A stretch of 50,309 bases of DNA from Mycobacteriales bacterium (lineage in GTDB: Bacteria; Actinomycetota; Actinomycetes; Mycobacteriales; QHCE01): contig JABFVL010000051.1 of NCBI GenBank assembly GCA_013362805.1, forward strand, positions 1 through 50,309. The letters are read 5' to 3'. Position 1 is the first letter of the stretch. Each line of letters starts with the position of its first letter. The notes under the pieces are model-generated. The model ran no database searches. It saw nothing but the letters and a program-made list of their open reading frames with translations, and was not told the DNA's origin. Below, piece after piece: positions 8,312-16,829 of the stretch. Position numbers and translations under genes: made by a program.

Positions 8312-10633
8312 TCACTCAGTGCGTAGTGCGGTGGCCGCGCGGGTTTTCGCCGCCCAGCTGGCCGGGAGCATCGCACCCAGCATGGCGATCACGAGGCCTG
8401 CCAACCCGAGCAGTACAAGTTGCACCGGTGTGTATACGTCCAGAATCGACGGCGGCAGATTAGTGTCCGCGGCACGCCCCATCACCGGCAACACGAAGCC
8501 ATGGAGCGCGTACCCAAGCGGAACACCGATGAGCCCGCCGAGAATTCCGATTCCAGTCACCGAGGCGAGAACGAGGCTGATGATGTGCCGTGGCGGCATG
8601 CCAATCGCTTTGCAAACCCCAAGATCGTGAATGCGTTCCCGCGTATCCAAGACCACGGAATTCAGCACCCCGAGCGCCGCGACAGCAACCAACATGAGCG
8701 TGAGCGACGCCGCCATCGCGTCCAGGATGAGAATCATGCGCTCCTGCTGCGAGGGGGAACTGGCCATGGCCGCCCCGCCTAGTGGCTGGAGCACCCGGGT
8801 GAGTTTTTCCGCGTACTCGGTGCCGGAGATACCCGACTTGAGTGTGACGAGGTAGACGGCTGGCTTGGCCGTGGCGAAGTTGTCGATGTGTGCGTGGATC
8901 CGCGTTCCGCCGTCAGAAGTATCGAACGCCTCCCCGACAATGCGAAGGGTTTGGGTCTCGCCCGCATACATCACGCGCACCGAGTCGCCGATCTTCATGC
9001 CGGTTTTGTTGAGAAAGCCCGAGGCTACGACAACCTGACCCACATCTTCGATCCAGTGCCCGGCGATCATCTCGTAGCTTCCAGCACTTACATCGCCCTG
9101 ATAGAGCTCAGCCCGCATGGGACTGGCGCTCCCAAGCACGGAAATTTGAGCTTGGGTTTTGCCGTAATACGACGCGGTGCCCGGTTCAGCCTCAATAGCC
9201 GCGCGCACTTTTGCTATGTCACTAGCCGAAGGGTTGGTGTTGGGTGCACCCGCGAAGACGGTTACCGCCGCACGGTCCTCGGGGTCTTGTGCTTCTCCCA
9301 CCGCATTAAGTGAAGCGGTGAGACCTAACGAGAAAGTTGCTGTGAGCGTGCCGAAAACCACTGCCAGTAGCATCGCTAGCGCTCGAATGGGATGAGCGAA
9401 TCCGGTGGCGAGCCCGTAGCTCACTGACCTGGGCAGCGGGAGCCGAGCCAACGCCCGATGCGCCCATTGGCTCTGGCCCGGGCGCGGGGCTCGGCCAATG
9501 GAAATCGCATCTACCGTACGCAGCTTGCCGGCGCGCAAGGCGGGAATGAGGGCCGCGATTCCGACGATGAGCAGCGCCCCACCGGCGACCATCACGTCAA
9601 CCCACCACGCCACTGAGAGTGAGGCGGTGCCATACACGGATTCGGTGTCGTGCAACAGTGGAAGCGCCAGCAGGTTCCCGAGCACTACTCCGAGCGTGAT
9701 GCCAATGCTGGCGGGAATCAACGCCTGTGTGATGTACGCACGGACCACCTCGCCTGGCGTAAACCCGATGGCCTTAAGAATCCCAATCCTGCGCAGATGT
9801 GTGCCTACTGAACCGCTGATCACACTACTGATAATGATCACCGACATGACGATGCCGATCAGGCCAAACGCGATTAGGAATGGGATGGTCGGAGCCGCGT
9901 TCTGATTGGCGGCGCGTCTGGCGTCCAACCAAGATTCGGTGCCCAGCAGTGCTTCGAAGGGTACGGCGGCCCTCAAAGTGCGAGAGATCGTTGCGATCTG
10001 CTTTTTTGTTTCGGCGGAGTCGAACCGGTAAAGCATTTGGCTGGTGATGGGGTTGCCGTCCGATGTCAGCGATGTGACCTGTTCGGGGGTTGTCCAGGCA
10101 TCGGCGCTATCAGTTGCCGATACGGCAAAGCCCACAACAGTCAAAGCCTGGCTGTCTGCCCCATCGGAGGATTCCAGAATGGAGCCGATCTCAAACGGGG
10201 GGCCGGCGAAAGCTGCGGAAAGCACTATTTCGCCGCGCTTTTCGGCCCATCGACCGGACTTTAGATCCAGCTCATCTACCTCGCTCCGTGGGTTAGATCG
10301 ACCAACGAGAGTCAGCGCCGGTGGGTGCCCGCCACGCTCGTCTACGGGTTGTATCACTATGGATGGGAATGGTCCCGCGCTTGCGGTGACACCGGCGAGC
10401 TGCCCGGTTTCTTTGACCTGTTCCGCGCTCGCCTTCGCAGGGTCGAACTGCGCGGTGAGATGTGCGCCATGTTGCGCTGTGAAGCTGCGATCGAAGGGGG
10501 AGCTCGCCGCCACCATAAGTGAGCCGGCGACCACGGCTGAAGTTACTGCCACCATTGTTGTCAAGACGATGACGATTGTTTGCACCCGCCGGCGGGCCAC
10601 CGCGGAACGGGTGACTCGGCCAACCGCGCTCAT
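8312..10633 (-). CDS. FtsX/MacB-type ABC transporter permease
   Basis: A 773-residue permease with two FtsX-like modules. Each has an N-terminal membrane helix, a large extracytoplasmic domain and a three-helix bundle; the halves divide near residue 415 (SYGLATGFAHPIRALAMLL). This layout is known from exporters of peptides and lipids and from mechanotransmission machines that do not move substrate through the membrane. The ATG shares its A with the TGA stop of the ATPase gene, so translation is coupled. A longer frame starting 69 nt upstream lies wholly inside the ATPase gene and was not used. Proximity to a histidine kinase/response regulator pair suggests regulation by that pair, as in antimicrobial-peptide and cell-envelope stress modules. 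Confidence 0.9.
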   Translation of the reverse strand: MSAVGRVTRSAVARRRVQTIVIVLTTMVAVTSAVVAGSLMVAASSPFDRSFTAQHGAHLTAQFDPAKASAEQVKETGQLAGVTASAGPFPSIVIQPVDERGGHPPALTLVGRSNPRSEVDELDLKSGRWAEKRGEIVLSAAFAGPPFEIGSILESSDGADSQALTVVGFAVSATDSADAWTTPEQVTSLTSDGNPITSQMLYRFDSAETKKQIATISRTLRAAVPFEALLGTESWLDARRAANQNAAPTIPFLIAFGLIGIVMSVIIISSVISGSVGTHLRRIGILKAIGFTPGEVVRAYITQALIPASIGITLGVVLGNLLALPLLHDTESVYGTASLSVAWWVDVMVAGGALLIVGIAALIPALRAGKLRTVDAISIGRAPRPGQSQWAHRALARLPLPRSVSYGLATGFAHPIRALAMLLAVVFGTLTATFSLGLTASLNAVGEAQDPEDRAAVTVFAGAPNTNPSASDIAKVRAAIEAEPGTASYYGKTQAQISVLGSASPMRAELYQGDVSAGSYEMIAGHWIEDVGQVVVASGFLNKTGMKIGDSVRVMYAGETQTLRIVGEAFDTSDGGTRIHAHIDNFATAKPAVYLVTLKSGISGTEYAEKLTRVLQPLGGAAMASSPSQQERMILILDAMAASLTLMLVAVAALGVLNSVVLDTRERIHDLGVCKAIGMPPRHIISLVLASVTGIGILGGLIGVPLGYALHGFVLPVMGRAADTNLPPSILDVYTPVQLVLLGLAGLVIAMLGAMLPASWAAKTRAATALRTE

Positions 10634-11319
10634 CAGAGCGCCTCTGTGCGGGCATCGAGCGCGATGTGGCCATCCACCAGATGAATCGCGCGGCTCGCAC
10701 ACGTTTCGGCTAGCTCCAGATCATGCGTGACTAGCAAAATAGTCTGTCCATTGTGATGCAAATCCAGAAGTAGATCCCGCACATTGTGGCCAGACGCTGT
10801 GTCCAATGCGCCGGTCGGTTCGTCGGCTAAAAGTAGTGCCGGTCTATTCACGAGTGCCCGAGCCACCGCCACCCGTTGGCGTTCACCGCCAGAAAGCCGG
10901 CTCGGGTAAGCGCGGGCGTGTTTGCTGATGCCGAGCATTTCCATGAGTTCACCGGCCCGTGCCGCGGCTTGTCGTCGTGAAATTCCAGTCAACTGAGCGG
11001 GCAGCACGATGTTCTCGACGACATTGAGATCGTCGAGAAGATTAAAGAACTGAAAAATCATGCCGATCTTTTCGCGGCGAAATCGAGCCAGTGCATGCTC
11101 GTTCAGTTGGTCTATTCGCTGCCCGGCCACGGTCACCGAGCCCTCAGTTGGCTTGTCGAGTCCAGCCACGAGGTTCAATAGCGTTGACTTGCCGCTGCCC
11201 GAGGGTCCTGTGACAGCAAGTGCCTCGCCTTGCTCAACAGTGAGGGTGAGGGGTCCGAGAGCACGGGCTGCGCTGTCGTAACGCTTCGTTACGCCCTCGA
11301 TGTGAATCACCTGGGTCAT
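10633..11319 (-). CDS. ABC transporter ATPase, MacB/LolD type
   Basis: A 228-residue nucleotide-binding subunit with every motif intact: Walker A GPSGSGKST, Q-loop near FQFFNLLDDLNVVEN (characteristic of MacB/LolD ATPases), signature LSGGERQRVAVARAL, Walker B LLADEPTGALD and the switch His in LVTHD. It energises the FtsX-type permease whose gene overlaps its stop codon by one base. It is divergent from the two-component system across a repeat-rich intergenic region. Confidence 0.93.
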   Translation of the reverse strand: MTQVIHIEGVTKRYDSAARALGPLTLTVEQGEALAVTGPSGSGKSTLLNLVAGLDKPTEGSVTVAGQRIDQLNEHALARFRREKIGMIFQFFNLLDDLNVVENIVLPAQLTGISRRQAAARAGELMEMLGISKHARAYPSRLSGGERQRVAVARALVNRPALLLADEPTGALDTASGHNVRDLLLDLHHNGQTILLVTHDLELAETCASRAIHLVDGHIALDARTEAL

Positions 11320-11418
11320 GGAAATGGCATTCCTTCGATCGATAGTGCTGTAACTGGTTCAGCGAAGGTAGCTGCGGGCACGCGCCGCGGGCGTCGGTCG
11401 CGGCACTGACATTCGATC

Positions 11419-11478
11419 CATCCCATGGATGATGGGGTTGCGCGATCATCCCTGTGATGTCATCCGCATGGATGACAT
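11419..11478. promoter_or_regulatory. Three CATCC/GGATG inverted repeats between the ABC operon and the two-component operon
   Basis: Three related dyads are packed together: CATCC-CAT-GGATG (11419-11431), CATCC-CTG-TGATG (11447-11459), and a long perfect one, ATGTCATCC-GCAT-GGATGACAT (11457-11478). They lie 100-160 nt upstream of the ATPase start and just upstream of the kinase start. They are natural candidates for binding sites of the adjacent NarL-family response regulator controlling both divergent operons. Confidence 0.6.
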
Positions 11479-11496
11479 TTAGGGTCACGCGGGCTG

Positions 11497-12837
11497 ATGC
11501 GGGTACCAGCGTTTCGGCCGCACAATGGGCCTGTGGAACCGGACGAACGGCGCGGATGGCGTCAACAGCTACGAGAGACGTTACGTCCGGAGGCCACTCC
11601 AGCGAATCTTTCGGGGTGGGCGCTGCGCGTCGACGTGCTGTTGGCAATTTTGTTGACCGTCATCGCGTTGATAGTGATGGCGCGGTACCCCGACAGCGGG
11701 CCGGTACAAATCAAGCGAGACGCACCTTTTGTGCCTCCGGAACCCCCGGTTCCGCCCGCGCCGCCGAATCCAGCGGACCCTGGCGCCCGAGGTCCGGAGG
11801 AACTCTCTTCCTTCCTGCTCTGGCCGCTCGTCGTGCTGTCCGCTTTGCCACTGATATACCGACGGCGCTTCCCGCTAGGTACGTTCATGTTAGTGATGGG
11901 CGCAACGCTTGCCATGGTCGACGAGGCCACGTGGATGAACGTGGCGACCTGCGTCATCGGCGCGTACAGTGCCGTCATCTACAGTCGCTATCGGGTGTGG
12001 GCAATAGTCGGCATGGTGATTTCCGCGGCACTGGCCGGCTTTGCGTTTCGTGACACAGAACCGATCATTCCCGGCTGGTCGAGCCCCGCGGTGGTGCTGC
12101 TCATCGCCGGGGTATTGGCCAGCGTGGTTCGGTCCTGGCGACGGCAATTGACAGCGAGTCGAGATCGATACACGCAGTTGCAAGACGCCCAAAATGAGGC
12201 CATGCGTCAGGCGATTATTGAGGAGCGGTCTCGGATCGCCGCTGAGCTGCATGACGTGGTGACCCACAATGTGAGCGTGATGGTGATACAGGCCGGAGCG
12301 GCACGCAAAGTGATGGAGTCAGCGCCCGAGCGCTCGAGGGAAGCGTTGCTGGCCGTCGAAGCTGGTGGGCGAGCCGCCATGGCTGAACTTCGTCAAGTGA
12401 TGGATTTACTAGCCGCTCCGGACGATGAGCGTTCCGAGGGCCTGGAGCCCCAGCCGGGGCTCGGACAGCTCGATTCTCTGATTGAGCGAGTGCGTGCCGC
12501 GGGGATGCGGGTGCGCACTGCGGTTTCCTTGCCTTCAGAGCCCCTGCCGTCCGGGGTGGACCTTGCGGCGTACCGCGTTGTGCAGGAGGCGTTGACCAAT
12601 GCGATGAAGCACGCGCCTGGCGCTGAGGCGACAGTGACGATCGGGTACGCCGATCATTGTCTTGAAATTGAGATCACCGATACCGGCGGTGTGCGGGAAA
12701 CCGCGGGGGATGGCAATGGTCGCGGTCTTATCGGACTTCGAGAGCGACTTGCCGTCTACAAAGGAGAACTAATGGCCGGGCCCACCGTTGTCGGAGGCTA
12801 CCGGGTTAAAGCGCGGGTTCCATGGCCGATGATATGA
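11497..12837 (+). CDS. Sensor histidine kinase (HisKA_3 / NarL-partner type)
   Basis: A 446-residue membrane kinase. The N-terminal half has about five to six membrane helices with a Pro-rich extracytoplasmic loop (about residues 75-100) after the first. The DHp helix EERSRIAAELHDVVTHNVSVM carries the phospho-acceptor His252. The HATPase_c domain has the N-box LTNAMKHAPG, the G1 box ITDTGG and GNGRGLIGLRERL. A GTG at 11533 is an alternative start that removes 12 residues; neither has a good ribosome-binding site. It is co-transcribed with the response regulator (4-nt ATGA overlap). The few-helix input domain resembles kinases that sense envelope stress with, or through, an adjacent ABC exporter. 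Confidence 0.9.
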   Translation: MRVPAFRPHNGPVEPDERRGWRQQLRETLRPEATPANLSGWALRVDVLLAILLTVIALIVMARYPDSGPVQIKRDAPFVPPEPPVPPAPPNPADPGARGPEELSSFLLWPLVVLSALPLIYRRRFPLGTFMLVMGATLAMVDEATWMNVATCVIGAYSAVIYSRYRVWAIVGMVISAALAGFAFRDTEPIIPGWSSPAVVLLIAGVLASVVRSWRRQLTASRDRYTQLQDAQNEAMRQAIIEERSRIAAELHDVVTHNVSVMVIQAGAARKVMESAPERSREALLAVEAGGRAAMAELRQVMDLLAAPDDERSEGLEPQPGLGQLDSLIERVRAAGMRVRTAVSLPSEPLPSGVDLAAYRVVQEALTNAMKHAPGAEATVTIGYADHCLEIEITDTGGVRETAGDGNGRGLIGLRERLAVYKGELMAGPTVVGGYRVKARVPWPMI

Positions 12838-13505
12838 GTTCTTTGCGTGTTGTGATCGCGGATGATCAAGCGTTGGTTCGCACAGGTTTCGGGATGATCC
12901 TCGCCGCCGACGGAATCGATGTCATCGCAGATGCCGCGGATGGGGCCGAGGCGGTTGCCGCAGTGCGCCGCAGCCGTCCAAATGTTGTGCTGATGGATAT
13001 CCGGATGCCGCGAATGGACGGTATCGAGGCCACGCGACGAATACTTTCCGGCGAGAACCAACACACTCGAGTCATCATCCTCACCACATATGACCTGGAC
13101 CATTACGTATATGCCGCTCTCACCGCGGGTGCGAGCGGTTTTCTACTCAAAGACGTCACGCCGGAACATCTCGTTGCCGCGGTGCGGCTAGTGCGGGCCG
13201 GTGATGCGCTGCTCGCACCGGCGATTACCCGACGCCTCATCGAACGTTTCGCCCGGCGAGATGACGTACCGAGCATCACGACGCGCCGGGATTTGTCGGG
13301 CCTTACTCCTCGCGAACTCGAGGTGCTTCGTTTGCTGGCGACGGGACTTAATAATGCCGAACTCGCTGAACGTCTTTTCCTTAGTCCAACCACGGTGAAG
13401 ACACATGTCGGCCGCATCTTGTCTAAGTTGGACCTACGTGATCGCGTTCAAGCTGTGGTGTTCGCTTACGAGGCAGGACTAATCAGCCCGAGAGGCGGCA
13501 CCTAA
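12834..13505 (+). CDS. NarL/LuxR-family response regulator
   Basis: A 223-residue regulator. The receiver domain has acidic residues at IADDQ, the phospho-acceptor Asp55 in VLMDIRMPRMDG, and the conserved Lys in FLLKDV. The C-terminal LuxR HTH is LTPRELEVLRLLATGLNNAELAERL followed by SPTTVKTHVGRILSKL. The start is the ATG overlapping the kinase stop (ATGA); another in-frame ATG lies 12 nt upstream. It should bind as a dimer, plausibly at the CATCC/GGATG repeats. It ends 13 nt from the convergent oxidase-like gene with no terminator visible between them. Confidence 0.93.
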   Translation: MSSLRVVIADDQALVRTGFGMILAADGIDVIADAADGAEAVAAVRRSRPNVVLMDIRMPRMDGIEATRRILSGENQHTRVIILTTYDLDHYVYAALTAGASGFLLKDVTPEHLVAAVRLVRAGDALLAPAITRRLIERFARRDDVPSITTRRDLSGLTPRELEVLRLLATGLNNAELAERLFLSPTTVKTHVGRILSKLDLRDRVQAVVFAYEAGLISPRGGT

Positions 13506-13518
13506 TCTTGGTCATTCG

Positions 13519-15327
13519 CTATTGCCAGCCCGCGAAATCGAGCCAAGCACCGATGTAGTCATCGCTGGCGATGGGGGAACCAATTGCTTCGCGCGGAATG
13601 GCGAATGCGGCCACCAATGCCGGCAAGTGTTCTGCGGTCGCTTGATATTGCTCGGCTAGTGTTGTTTCCAATTCGGCTGCCCGCTCGGCGGTGAGATGCC
13701 CGTGGCTCACAAACCAGGTCGCATTGGCGCGGATATGCTCCAAGGTGTAAATGGTAGCGAGAGCACTGAGAATTTCACGCGCTCCTGATGCGGCGGATTC
13801 CGCTTGGGCGCGTAAAGCATCCGCCGCTAGACGTGCGGCGGTGGCGTCGGCTAGGTTCATCGCGCGCGAACCCGGTCCAGCGGCTGAAATATCGCTGGTT
13901 CCTTCCCTCAACGCGTTTTCACGAGCATTGAGTAACGTGTTCCACCATTCCTGGACGAGAGTTGGCGTGTAGCGGGCGGGAGCATGAACTTCGTACGCTT
14001 TCAACATGCGCCCGGCCGCGACGCGCATCACTTGGTTTTCCCCTTCCGCGGTGATCGCGCCTTGGGTGATCCCCAGGTAATCGGGAAACCGGTTCACTAG
14101 AAATAGGCCTTGGGTGCCGCAGCGTTCTCGACAAGCCTGTAGCACGGTGAGTGCGGTGCTGGACAATAGTGGTTTGGCGAGCATCGCGAGCAACGTGTTG
14201 TCTTGCGAAGGTGTCGATTCGCTGGCAAAAGAGCGACGAACCATGTTGCCCATCGCGGTGGCCGCGTAGATCCGAGCCGCGCAAGACACCAAATCGCGCG
14301 ACACATTGTCGCGTTCGATCATCATTGGTCCGCCAAAGGTGCGGCGCTGTTCGGCATAGCGCACAGCGATCCATAGCCCAGCTCGGGCCGCGGCCACAGC
14401 CGCGGACGAAACGGCAATTCGACCGGCTTGCAATTGTTCGATCGCATGATGGAAACGGCTACGGCGATTGACGATCTCACAACTAAACGTGCCATCGGCG
14501 GCTATCCGCGCTTTGCCTCCCGATAGCCAGGCGTCATAGGGCAAACGCACGCCGTCGAAGCGGATCATCGCGTTGTCCATGGGTGGCCCGCCGGTGATGG
14601 GCAATGGCACCACCTCCGCGCCCGATATCAGACCCGCCTCGGTGCGGAGCGGCACTATAAAGGGAAAGACCCCTTCGTCTTGGCCGTGTACTTTCAGTCG
14701 AGCCGCGACGACCGTTACGCGCGGCACATTCGCCGCCACATTGGGCATGAACTTGCATGCCGCGCCGCGCGGGGTGGAAAGTAGAAAGCACTTTTCACTG
14801 TCATCCCAGACGGCTTCGGTTTCCATCTCTGGAACGTTGCTGCCATAGCCGAGTTCGGTGAGCAGAAAAACGCCGACGTGGCTCGCATCATCCAAAAGTC
14901 GCAAATATTCGCGCTGTAACGCGGTGCCAGTGCCCAGTTTTTGGATTGCGCCGACACTCAGCGTGAAGTGGCCACTGAGCGCGGGGCAAAGATCGGTGGC
15001 GGCGGTTGCCGACCAATCAAAAAGCGCGAAAAGGGTGGGAAGATCTGCCGCGATATCGCTAGAGGGCCCGAGCTCAGCGACTACGGCACGGAGTTGGTCG
15101 TAGCCTTTGCGTGCCCGCTCCGCTCGGCTTAGCTCCGAATTATCAGTTAGTCGCAGTGACGTGATGACATCACGTACCCGTTGGTGGACCTGTTCGTATT
15201 GCCCGTCAAAGACCACTTCGCGAAGCTCTGCGATGAGCTTGGCTTCCTGTGGTTCTAGATCATGTGCCGCTGCGTACATGCTCATGTCTCCGTCGTGTTC
15301 ATCGTTTTCGGCTGCGCTCATTTCCAT
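13519..15327 (-). CDS. Acyl-CoA oxidase/dehydrogenase-like flavoenzyme
   Basis: An approximately 602-residue protein of the acyl-CoA oxidase branch, longer than ordinary ~390-residue acyl-CoA dehydrogenases and with an extra C-terminal helical domain. LLTELGYGSNVPEMETEA (about residues 156-172) matches the flavin/substrate motif of oxidases, and ITAEGENQV at about residue 426 keeps the catalytic Glu429 where oxidases have YEGDN. RTFGGP and QAGR are also typical. It should introduce an alpha,beta double bond into an acyl thioester, with O2 or a flavoprotein as acceptor. It is the last gene of the KAS III-ACP-KAS operon, 16 nt after the KAS stop, so the substrate may be an ACP-bound rather than CoA-bound acyl chain. 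Several adjacent in-frame TTG/ATG codons make the exact start uncertain. Confidence 0.83.
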   Translation of the reverse strand: MEMSAAENDEHDGDMSMYAAAHDLEPQEAKLIAELREVVFDGQYEQVHQRVRDVITSLRLTDNSELSRAERARKGYDQLRAVVAELGPSSDIAADLPTLFALFDWSATAATDLCPALSGHFTLSVGAIQKLGTGTALQREYLRLLDDASHVGVFLLTELGYGSNVPEMETEAVWDDSEKCFLLSTPRGAACKFMPNVAANVPRVTVVAARLKVHGQDEGVFPFIVPLRTEAGLISGAEVVPLPITGGPPMDNAMIRFDGVRLPYDAWLSGGKARIAADGTFSCEIVNRRSRFHHAIEQLQAGRIAVSSAAVAAARAGLWIAVRYAEQRRTFGGPMMIERDNVSRDLVSCAARIYAATAMGNMVRRSFASESTPSQDNTLLAMLAKPLLSSTALTVLQACRERCGTQGLFLVNRFPDYLGITQGAITAEGENQVMRVAAGRMLKAYEVHAPARYTPTLVQEWWNTLLNARENALREGTSDISAAGPGSRAMNLADATAARLAADALRAQAESAASGAREILSALATIYTLEHIRANATWFVSHGHLTAERAAELETTLAEQYQATAEHLPALVAAFAIPREAIGSPIASDDYIGAWLDFAGWQ

Positions 15328-15346
15328 CAACGGTGGGGTTCCGCGA

Positions 15347-16567
15347 TTAAGCAGCGCCTAACACCAGCGCCGCGTTCTGGCCGCCAAAGCCAAATGACGT
15401 ACTCAATGCCAGGTTCACCTTTTGTTTTCGAGGTGCCCTGGCCACCACATCGAGCTGAATCTGCGAATCACGCTGTCGTAAGTTAGCGGTTGGCGGAACA
15501 GATCCATTCTGGATAGTTAATACAGTGATGGCCGCTTCTACGGCACCAGCCGCACCCAGTAGATGGCCGGTTACTCCTTTCGACCCAGTTACAGAGGGGC
15601 CGTGAGGGAACACTCGCCGCAGCATTGATCCTTCCGCCAGGTCATTGAGTTTCGTTCCAGTCCCGTGGGCATTTATATGATCGATCTGCTCGGGTGAAAT
15701 GCCGCCTTCGTGTAGCGCGACTCGAACAGCACCTTCGGCACCGAGTCCTTCGGGGTGCGGATTTGTGACGTGATGAGCATCAGCGGTGGCACCGAAACCG
15801 AGCACACTCGCGCGAAGCGGCGCTTGCCGTGCTAGCGCGTCAGAACGACGCTCGAGCACCAAAACCGCGGCGCCCTCGCTCATGACGAAACCACCTCGGT
15901 CCGCATCGAAGGGACGCGAGGCACCGGACGGGTCGTCGTTGCGCCGGGACAGTGCCCGCATTTGCGCGAATGCGGTGATCGTCAGCGGGGTGATCGCCGC
16001 TTCACATCCGCCCGCGATAGCGATGTCGCAGGCTCCAGAACGTAATAGTTCGAGGGCTTGACCAATCGCGGTCGCTCCAGCCGCACAGGCGGTATTCACG
16101 ACAAAGTTTGGCCCGGTTACCCCCAGATCCATGGAGATCTGAGCGGCAGCCATGTTGGCTAGAAACATGGGAAACATGAGCGGAGACACCGCTGCTGGTT
16201 CTTGTTCCAGTAGTCGGCGATGCTGATGCTCCAGAGTGGGCTGACCACCCACAGCGCAGCCCATCACCACGGCCACCCGAGTCTGATCGCACTGATCTAC
16301 GTTTAGTCGCGCGTCTGTCACGGCTTGCCGAGCCGCGATCAGTGCGAATTGCGTGAAACGGTCCAGCCGCCGGGCGGTCTTGCCAAGCAGTTGGGCCACG
16401 TCGAAATCTGGTACCCGGCAGGAGAAAGTGACATCCAATGCGGCCAATGCGGGATCGGTCTTGGCGGTTGCTTCACCGCTGCAGAGCCGGTTCCAATTCT
16501 CTTCCACACCGATGCCCGCCGGTGTGATTAACCCGAGACCGGTCACCACTACCTCTGGTCCACTCAT
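15347..16567 (-). CDS. Beta-ketoacyl-ACP synthase, FabF (KAS II) type
   Basis: A 406-residue condensing enzyme with a complete Cys-His-His triad: Cys161 in NTACAAG, His301 in INAHGTGT and His335 in GHLLGAAG. The length and a C-terminus ending FGFGGQNAALVLG are typical of FabF-like enzymes, which elongate an acyl chain with malonyl-ACP. The active-site Cys argues against a decarboxylating chain-length factor. The ATG overlaps the ACP stop by 4 nt (ATGA), so it is translationally coupled to its likely carrier. There is no ketoreductase, dehydratase or malonyl transferase in the operon; those steps would have to be borrowed from primary fatty acid synthesis or are not needed. Confidence 0.92.
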   Translation of the reverse strand: MSGPEVVVTGLGLITPAGIGVEENWNRLCSGEATAKTDPALAALDVTFSCRVPDFDVAQLLGKTARRLDRFTQFALIAARQAVTDARLNVDQCDQTRVAVVMGCAVGGQPTLEHQHRRLLEQEPAAVSPLMFPMFLANMAAAQISMDLGVTGPNFVVNTACAAGATAIGQALELLRSGACDIAIAGGCEAAITPLTITAFAQMRALSRRNDDPSGASRPFDADRGGFVMSEGAAVLVLERRSDALARQAPLRASVLGFGATADAHHVTNPHPEGLGAEGAVRVALHEGGISPEQIDHINAHGTGTKLNDLAEGSMLRRVFPHGPSVTGSKGVTGHLLGAAGAVEAAITVLTIQNGSVPPTANLRQRDSQIQLDVVARAPRKQKVNLALSTSFGFGGQNAALVLGAA

Positions 16568-16806
16568 TTGAGGGCTCCGACTTTTTCTTCCACCACCGCG
16601 ACAAAATCAGCCACCGTACGGACGTCGGTCAGTTCCTCATCGCGAATTCGGGTGCCCACTTCATCGCCCACGGCCACGGCGAACTCCACCCAGTCAAGCG
16701 AGTCGCTCAATAAGTCCTCTAACACGGCGTCTGGAAAAACGTCTTCGGCGGACGCGTCGAACTTGTCGACCAAGATGCGGGTGGCCGTTTCAAGAATTGT
16801 GCTCAT
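16564..16806 (-). CDS. Acyl carrier protein
   Basis: An 80-residue carrier protein with the phosphopantetheine site LLSDSLDWVEF, Ser36 being the attachment residue. The acidic helix II after the Ser (LDWVEFAVAVGDE) is typical of type II ACPs. A GAGGAG ribosome-binding site precedes the ATG. It lies between the two ketosynthase genes and is probably the dedicated carrier of this pathway. Activation requires a phosphopantetheinyl transferase encoded elsewhere. Confidence 0.92.
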   Translation of the reverse strand: MSTILETATRILVDKFDASAEDVFPDAVLEDLLSDSLDWVEFAVAVGDEVGTRIRDEELTDVRTVADFVAVVEEKVGALK

Positions 16807-16829
16807 TTTTAGCTCCTCAGATCATGATT

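Noticed and set aside
8312..10633. Bacitracin-type BceB permease
   Set aside because: The protein has two symmetrical FtsX modules rather than the 10-helix BceB layout, and the kinase is HisKA_3 with extra helices rather than BceS-like.
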